Below, in pieces: positions 57,841-64,000 of a stretch of 64,000 bases of DNA. A program made the translations under genes and the position numbers. Below the pieces are notes generated by a model. It was given only the letters and a program-made list of their open reading frames with translations. It had not been told where the DNA came from and searched no databases. How positions within the stretch are numbered: the first letter of the stretch is position 1; each line of letters starts with the position of its first letter. Source of the DNA: Muricea muricata (Eukaryota > Cnidaria > Anthozoa > Malacalcyonacea > Plexauridae); the NCBI GenBank assembly GCA_963855995.1, contig CAWLCR010000074.1, forward strand, positions 1 to 64,000. The letters are read 5' to 3'.

Positions 57841-58937
57841 CAATTGCTCCTGCAAGTAACGCCATCGAATCCTTGAATGCTTTTAATTCCTGGTTCCTCA
57901 AATCAGCTTCTACTGTTGCTTGCTCTGCCATATGACGAAGAAAGGCTTGATCTGACTCTTTTTGATACTCCGTAAATTTTCCGATAGCTCTTTCGACAGA
58001 CGTCTCTTTCTTACTTTTTTTCACACTTTTAACTTTTGATTTTTCGGATTTCCGTTTGTTTTGCTGATTCATCTCACCAGATGCTAAAAGCAGATATTGT
58101 GAGTGTTAGAAATATGATTTTCCATATGTGTAGGTAAATTAATCTTTGTTTGCTTTTCTGAAACTTGAAAACAGAGGATAAATAATCATGTGTGTATTTC
58201 ATTAATACTAGGATACGTCAATAATTAATTTTTACCCTTGTCAGCGTAGGAGCAATTAGGACAGTTAAACTCATCATCCTCGCAATAAACCTTCACACAT
58301 CCATTGTCAGTAGTGTGGACTCCGCTTGACTGCAGCTCTACAACATAACCACAGTCTGGACAAGGTTTTTCAATCACAGACCCTTCACCATATTTTTGGA
58401 CCATATCATCTAAATAGAAACATTCAGTGATAACAAACTGTGAAAACAGGACCCATTTTCAAAAATTTAAAAAGATTCATACATTTCCATTGGGCACCAC
58501 TTTCAAACTGAATGAAATAATTATTATAATTTTACCTATATTCACAGACACATCACTTTCATCTTCTGTTTCGTTTACAGTGTCATCAGACGTATCAATG
58601 GCGTTTGCAACGCCAGTGGCATCTGGCTTGTCGTTTAGAAAATTGTCCATGTCGTCAAAAAACTTTGGTGGTTTTTTTCTTCCAGCCCCAGAAGTTGTCT
58701 GAGAGTCCTTGTACTTTTTATAGACGCTTTTCAATTGTTTTATTTTATTTCGACATTGCACATAATCTCGCTCTATTCCGTTTACTGCTTTTAAATCTTT
58801 ACTAATTTTTTAAAAATTTCCGAATTTTTGTGCGTGTTGCTTAACTTACGTTGAATTTCGTCGTTAGCCCATATGGCAATTAATGCCGACGTTTCTTTTT
58901 CCGACCAAGTTTCTCCACGGTTTGCCATTTTTTTACA
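57841..58937 (-). pseudogene. SANT/trihelix-like partner protein of Harbinger 2
   Basis: Minus strand: MANRGETWSEKETSALIAIW and NDEIQRKLSNTHKNSEIFKK (58795-58937), then after an apparent one-base deletion near 58800 KAVNGIERDYVQCRNKIKQL and KKYKDSQTTSGAGRKKPPKF, an acidic stretch, a donor near 58532. A second exon (about 58239-58405) encodes a zinc-ribbon-like KPCPDCGYVVELQ...FNCPNCSYADKG. A third (57841-58080) is basic then helical (MNQQNKRKSEKSKVKSVKKS; EYQKESDQAFLRHMAEQATV). It matches the role of the Harbinger Myb-like protein that binds the TIRs and imports the transposase. The shift would break it. Confidence 0.7.
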
Positions 58938-59450
58938 CAAAAAAATATTTTTTGCCCTGCGAAAATCCGAAACAAAAGGTAAAGTTTTCGCGCGCATTTT
59001 TGGGGTGGTTACACAGTCAAAACATGCCTGAACCACCTGAACAAATTGTCTGAGCCTGCCTGACTGATTCGTTTCACTTCGTTTGTGCGTTCACACAATG
59101 AATGGGATCAAATTAATTCGGATCGAGACCACCTCTTCAAGTGGACTACTTTAAATCGGATCGAATTCGTTCTCGCTTCGCTTGTGGCTGTTCACATTTG
59201 CCTCATTTGGATTTGAATCGATTTTGAATCGATTTAAAAACGTTGGTGTGAACGGGCCCATAGAGATTTTCACGACAGATTATTCCTCATTTATGAGTCA
59301 TGCTTAATAAATGAAATTTAAATATGTTATTTTACAAATTATTTTCAACTATAATTCCAGTCAATCCACATTACTTGATATCTTTTTGGCAAAACTTTCA
59401 GGAATTATAGACTTGCATATTCCAGTTAGAAAGTTATACAAAAGAGAATA

Positions 59451-59688
59451 GACCATACCCATAATGACTTCGTTTAGTAGTTAACCATGTAAAACTATTT
59501 GAATATGCCAATATAATTGAATGGTTTAAGTAACAAAAAGATTATTTGTGAAAAGTGTTAAATTATTTGTTTCATTTAATGTTCTAGACAAATAAGGACC
59601 TAAAAAAATTTAACAATATTGCCATATTTAAATAGTTTTATTAAATTACTCGCTTAACTACTAAATGACGTCATTATGGGTAAGGTCT
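59451..59688. mobile_element. MITE with TA duplication
   Basis: Inverted ends GACCATACCCATAATGACTT and reverse complement GACCTTACCCATAATGACGT, extending through TAGTAGTTAA and AACTATTT; TA at 59449-59450 and 59689-59690. AT-rich interior, no coding. Confidence 0.78.
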
Positions 59689-59925
59689 ATTGACAATACA
59701 ACCAAAGCCTTGGATCACATTTGCTGTAAGAAAATCTATATAAGATCCTCTTTTAATTTTGCAGTATATAAACGTTTTTAATATACAGGTGTTCTAGATT
59801 TTCATTCTTTTTTGTTCGCAAATGATTGTAATTACAAACACAGGATTATCGTAGTGCTTCAAGCATACTTAAATAAAGAATAGCTATAACATAACATAAC
59901 TATAATGCATACAATCGGCTAACGT

Positions 59926-60212
59926 TTGTTTACACTGTTTAATTTCCACCCAATCCATCCTTGGATTATTCCTCTCATCTTGGATTATTCACATGGTTGG
60001 ATACCATTGTTCTTGTTTGCGTAAGAGTACATTAGGACAAAAGTTAGCAGGCATACGATTGATGAATACAAGTTACTCACTCATGTCCATATTTCTGAAT
60101 GCCTAGTTTCTTTTGTTCTCCGTTACGCGGCGCAAACTAATATAATAGCAACCGGGCATGTGATTGAGCTTAAAATGAGAATTGGATATAAACAAACGTT
60201 AGCCGACTTTGT
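59926..60212. repeat. Inverted-repeat pair around 250 bp
   Basis: TCGGCTAACGTTTGTTTA at 59926 recurs inverted at 60190-60212 (TAAACAAACGTTAGCCGA). The arms are about 18-20 bp. A short MITE is likely; the duplication is unresolved. Confidence 0.6.
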
Positions 60213-60924
60213 CTATTCTATACATTTTTTTTTGTCTGAAATTTTTTACTTATATAAGCGTTTGCATTGATGCGATTAACTTGTCATTGCTTATACTCTG
60301 CTAAAATTTCAACTTCCACTTTCACAAAACTGCTTCCTCGCTCCTATATTGCCTCTACATGGTATTAAACTAATTAGAATGTAAATTTGTTTCTGCAATT
60401 TTCGAAATAAAATTCTTTGGATACAAATACAAGTGCTTACTTCCAATTTATGCATGCTTAACCACATTTACGATACGCAGTTCAAAGTAACAGTCTTTAA
60501 ACTTTCGCTCGTATTTCAATATAGAAACCTTTCGCTTATTATAATTAAATACTGTATAAATCGAATAAAAAATTAGTTTGCATCATCCAACAAAAAATTA
60601 CAGTTTCGGTGTTAGTAAATGATGATAGCGTAGACACAAGAGTACGTAACCTGTTTAGACTGTGGAGCCAGATGACTTCATAGACCGTTAAGACTGCGTC
60701 GTTAGAGAACTATTTAGGCAGTGCAGACTACTTAGCCAGTTAGCCAGGTTAGTATACTTTCTCTGTTAACGTTTTTCACGTTTCTTATTTGAACAAAACG
60801 TAAGCCTGTTCGTTTGTGATGTAATTTATGCGTCTTATTATACCAACACGTGATCGCTATTGGACAATTCGATTTCATCCCAGCAGTAGTGATCTTTGAT
60901 GGGGCTTTGTAACGTAAAAGCTAA

Positions 60925-61120
60925 TTAGCGTGGAGTGGACGAATAGGGTATCGTGCCAGTAGGATCTGTAATAAGCTGTTTTAGCCCATAAATTTGGAAT
61001 AATACATCATTTAATTTGGTAGCATTTACTGATGTTACACCAGGCATAAGATTCACATTTATGTCACCCTGTAGAAAGTGATCATAGTTTATCTTGTCTA
61101 CTTTCTTTATTATGTTCTCA
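60925..61120 (-). pseudogene. LINE endonuclease fragment (inverted)
   Basis: The minus-strand frame KINYDHFLQGDINVNLMPGV, then LYQIYGLKQLITDPTGT-type residues (sequence FQIYGLKQLITDPTGTIP), is the C-terminal part of an APE-type endonuclease, where GD-N is catalytic. The orientation is opposite to the RT fragment beside it. Confidence 0.75.
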
Positions 61121-61915
61121 AAATCCACCATCTCAGATATCCTACCCATAACCGTGGAGGAAGTCAGTCTTGCAATTAATAAGCTCGATGAAAACAAAGC
61201 GATTGGTCCTGACTCCATTCCAGCGTTGCAGCGGAAGGACAGAGCAGCTGACACTAGTCCATCTCCATGTGGCCTCTTTAACAAGAGCTTGTCTTCAGGT
61301 GTTCTTCTATCCGAATGGAACTAGCCAACATTAGGCCAATTTCGAAGAAAAGTACCGTCCATGACGTTTCAAATTACAGGCGAAAATCTCTACTCAGTGC
61401 TTAACTCTCCTGTTCACCAAATGAACAGTAAAAAAGATCTGGGCATGTTCATGACCGACGACCTCAATTGGAACAAACAAGTGCAGGAAGACTCGTGCAA
61501 AGCAAATAAATTGAAAGCTTTCGTCAAACGATCTTCATACGATATCCACATATCAACCAGTCCGTAATATGCTCTACCTGACATTTGTTCGTAGTCAACG
61601 GTAAACAACATTCTAATCTTCGAATGTATTCAGCGACGCGCAACCACGTTCATTTTATCACTGCCCTACCACACTGACGTCTCGTACAAAGAAAGACTCA
61701 AGATCCTCGTCATTTTTCCCACAACTTATTGGCACGAATATTTAGACCAGGTCTATATTTTCAAATACGTCATAAGTAACTCCGATCACAACATATCCGT
61801 CAAAACTTCTGTTCGACAAATGAAGTCAAATACCAACAACGACATCCTTCTGAATGTTGCCAAGTGTAGGGCAGTTAGTCATCAGACCAGTTTTTACATC
61901 AGATCTGTCAAAGTG
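61115..61915 (+). pseudogene. LINE reverse transcriptase remnant, core deleted
   Basis: ILPITVEEVSLAINKLDENK and AIGPDSIPA are the start of an RT domain; LANIRPISKKSTVHDVSNYR follows after a stop. The reading then jumps to NSKKDLGMFMTDDLNWNKQV, a post-catalytic motif, so the palm with the Asp boxes is gone. The rest (ECIQRRATTFILSLPYHTDV; YKERLKIL) is the C-terminal domain with stops. Confidence 0.78.
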
Positions 61916-62615
61916 AACACCGCGGAAAAACGTCTGCGCATGCGCAAATTTTACTGAGATTGGCTTGATAAATCGGGTGTTTCGAGCTTGTTTATTTCGC
62001 AATATGGCGGTGAAAAGAAGTACCTCACATATGTGCCTTTGGAGTAAAATTATTAGCTAACCAACGAACGTATGAACTTAAAAACAAGAAATAATTGTAG
62101 TTTACATGCCTAGAAAATAGTATTATTTTAGATGCAGGCCAAAGGTGAGTAATGAAAAATTTATTGTTTACGAAAGCTACTCGACCGAATGAACAAGGAA
62201 ATTTCCCATAGGGAATTTTATCCACATTTTTGCCAATAACTTTTTTACGTAGAATGAAAAAATTTTGCGTTGACTGTATTTAAAGGTAATGACCTGCTAT
62301 ACAACGTAAGCATATGCAAATGCAAAACTCTTTCACAGTTTGCAAAACTCTTGTGTCTTAATCCGGTGTTCGAGAATTTTTCAAGAAGTACTCGCACGCC
62401 TCTTGGACTCAAACATCAATTTTTAAATTAAATTTTGTGTTCTTAACCTTAGAAAACTACTTATTAATAGCCAAACTACTCGACCTAATGTTGTTTTGTT
62501 TGTTTCACTTATCTTCAGCAATTAAAAGGAATGATTTTGCTTCAGGAAACGGGATTTAAATTTCCCACAATATTTTCAAGTACTTGCGCATGTGCAGACG
62601 TTTTTCCGCGGTGTT
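61916..62615. mobile_element. Mutator-like MITE (700 bp) in the LINE
   Basis: The 9-bp GTCAAAGTG is repeated at 61907-61915 and 62616-62624. Inverted ends AACACCGCGGAAAAACGTCT (left) and the identical reverse complement on the right continue to GCRCATGCGCAA, about 32 bp. The length of the duplication fits Mutator-like elements. No coding capacity. Confidence 0.87.
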
Positions 62616-62624
62616 GTCAAAGTG

Positions 62625-62840
62625 CGGAACAATTTGCCATGCTGTATCAGAGACATCACTAAATCTCTACTCGTTTCAAGCATGAACTATTTCCGTTTCA
62701 AGCATGAACTATTTACGTACTACAAAGATCTCACGGAAACAATTTATGATCCAGATGATCCAAGATTTTTTAGGTGTTTATGTGTGAAATGCCGCGCATC
62801 CCGTCCACTGAGAAACTTGTCAAAAAGACTATGTTGCTAG
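62625..62840 (+). pseudogene. LINE C-terminal remnant
   Basis: VRNNLPCCIRDITKSLLVSS, FKHELFTYYKDLTETIYDPD and FRCLCVKCRASRPL form the end of the LINE protein, directly after the MITE. The Cys-rich end is CLCVKC. Confidence 0.7.
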
Positions 62841-63792
62841 ATTCGCATGATAACAAGGTTTTCTCGATATGTGAACTAATCTTATATTCTATCTTACAAT
62901 TAGGCGAGGTCAATTGTTCCAGTTTTTGATAAGCATGGGTAATAAATTTCTTTTAGTCCTATAGCTTAGTTTCGTTCATGCATCGAGAGAGCGCTGTTAT
63001 ACTATATTATAATATAAGTAGTGCAAAATCTGCAATGTGATTGGTTACTGAGCGTGCATTATAACACAACAATGCACGCAGCACGCTGGTTTTTTTGTTT
63101 TGTCTCCTGTTTCCCGGGAGACTGTGACCACATTTAGCGTAGTTTTTATGCACGAATTATAATATAATGTAGAAAAAAATGGCGTGAAAATGAAGGAGAA
63201 AAAACAGATTGAAAACAAAAGAAACCGGGCAAAGCAGAACGATAAAGTTTAAAAAAACCATTCGTACTTGTTTTCGCTGAGTACGAATTCGATTGAACGA
63301 CTCGACAAAACTTTAAAAAGGCAGCCAGAAAACACAAAAAACCGTGAAAAAGTGCAAGAAAACTACAAAAACTAAACTAATTTTATCAAGAAAGTACCTT
63401 AATTGTCATCGGGACAGAAACTCATTGACATATCATCGGCGAAACACGAAAAATATATTCCATACTTTCAGCAAACAGAAACAAAACAGGACGACGAAAA
63501 GATCAGATACAGTCGACTTTCTTGCCAAAAATCTCATGCCATATGCAGCAAAACAGCTGTAAATTACTTCTTGTATCAATCCTACCCTTTTTAAAGCTTT
63601 TTTTAAAATTATAAGTATCGAAAATCTGTTTGTTTTTGCTTAAAAAGTTCACTTCCTTCGCCGGCCGCTTAAAAATGTAAGCTTGTTGCTAAGCAATGAG
63701 CAAAAGCATTTGCGTGACGTCGATCCTAACATGTAAGGAGAATTTAATCACCAATCTGTTTGAAAATATTGTTTGCTGTGCAATAACGTTCT
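62841..63792. other. Intergenic, no gene recognised
   Basis: AT-rich, with palindromic ATTATAATATAA stretches around 63005 and 63165. Frames present are Lys-rich and low-complexity and unlikely to be real. Confidence 0.4.
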
Positions 63793-63998
63793 TATACTAT
63801 AAAAGAAATAGAAAAACTCGTCTTGTGCGGTTATGGTGTGATAATGCACTTGGGAAATGTTAGGAGAATACTCGAGAAACGTGTAAAACACTCGGCTACG
63901 CCTCGTGTGTTACACGCCTCTCTCGTATTCTCCTAAAATTTTCCGCGTGCATTATGACACTATAAACGCACGCGACTCGTTTTCTATTTCTTAAGTAA
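63793..63998. repeat. Fold-back MITE at the window end
   Basis: Arms AGAAATAGAAAAACTCGTCT (63804 on) and inverted AACGAGTTTTCTATTTC (63970s), with inner pairs GTGATAATGCAC / GTGCATTATGAC and AGGAGAATACTCGAG / CGTATTCTCCT. Centre near 63893. The right border is at or beyond the window edge. Confidence 0.7.
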
Positions 63999-64000
63999 TA

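Larger units (their letters stand above)
55312..59260. mobile_element. PIF/Harbinger transposon 2 (near-intact)
   Basis: Inverted termini TGGGCCCGTTCACACTTAGC (left) and reverse complement of right end TGGGCCCGTTCACACCAACG are flanked by TA on both sides (55310-55311; 59261-59262; the 3-bp TSD is not exact). Subterminal GCGTTCACAC repeats occur at 55390 and 59090. It carries a three-exon transposase on plus and a SANT-type partner gene on minus, the classical Harbinger pair. The low damage suggests recent activity. Confidence 0.9.
60925..62840. mobile_element. LINE with inverted 5' part and internal deletion
   Basis: The endonuclease piece is on minus (60925-61120), the RT piece directly adjoining on plus (from about 61100), as expected from twin priming. 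The RT core is deleted between about 61370 and 61400, and a 700-bp MITE interrupts the 3' part at 61916. Confidence 0.8.

Overview
This is a eukaryotic, AT-rich, intron-bearing stretch from an animal genome. The remains of a secreted Apple/PAN plus fibrinogen-like gene of a kind I associate with cnidarians, together with BEL/Pao, Penelope-like, CR1/L2-type, PIF/Harbinger and hAT elements, suggest an early-branching marine invertebrate, most likely a cnidarian (possibly an anthozoan). That assignment is inference. No complete, clearly intact host gene was found; almost everything recognisable is mobile DNA, much of it nested.

Left part (1-14.6 kb): exons of a decayed secreted gene (signal-peptide exon at 2385, Apple-type exon at 3664, fibrinogen-like exon at 11470) are split by a repeat-rich element that starts CACTCTAAAAA (copy A). 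Copy A is itself split by a 5.87 kb hAT element (4970-10840) with an 8-bp target duplication and a multi-exon transposase gene on the minus strand. A fucolectin-type exon remnant lies at 14118.

Middle (14.8-35.6 kb): a Penelope-like element carrying a palindromic insertion, then a CR1/L2-type LINE, then a BEL/Pao LTR retrotransposon on the minus strand. The retrotransposon spans about 17 kb because four or five elements sit in it: a 416-bp Mutator-like MITE with a tRNA-like core, a 190-bp MITE, a PIF/Harbinger (21461-28501, TSD TAA) that itself holds copy B of the CACTCT element (24739-28338), and a 3.45 kb TIR element (28595-32049).

Right part (35.9-64 kb): a 2.88 kb TIR element with an 8-bp target duplication carries five in-frame exons of an EXO1/FEN1-family nuclease and a SANT/Myb-like gene. 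It is followed by a Harbinger-type MITE built of TAGGGTAACCCTA units, a Penelope fragment, several long inverted-repeat elements, a 1.5 kb giant palindrome with a hammerhead-like motif beside it, two LINEs with 5' inversions, and a PIF/Harbinger (55312-59260) whose three-exon transposase looks intact. Small MITEs fill the end.

The main system-level messages are the nested insertions, which give a relative chronology, and the nuclease-bearing TIR element, which is the best candidate for something not previously described.
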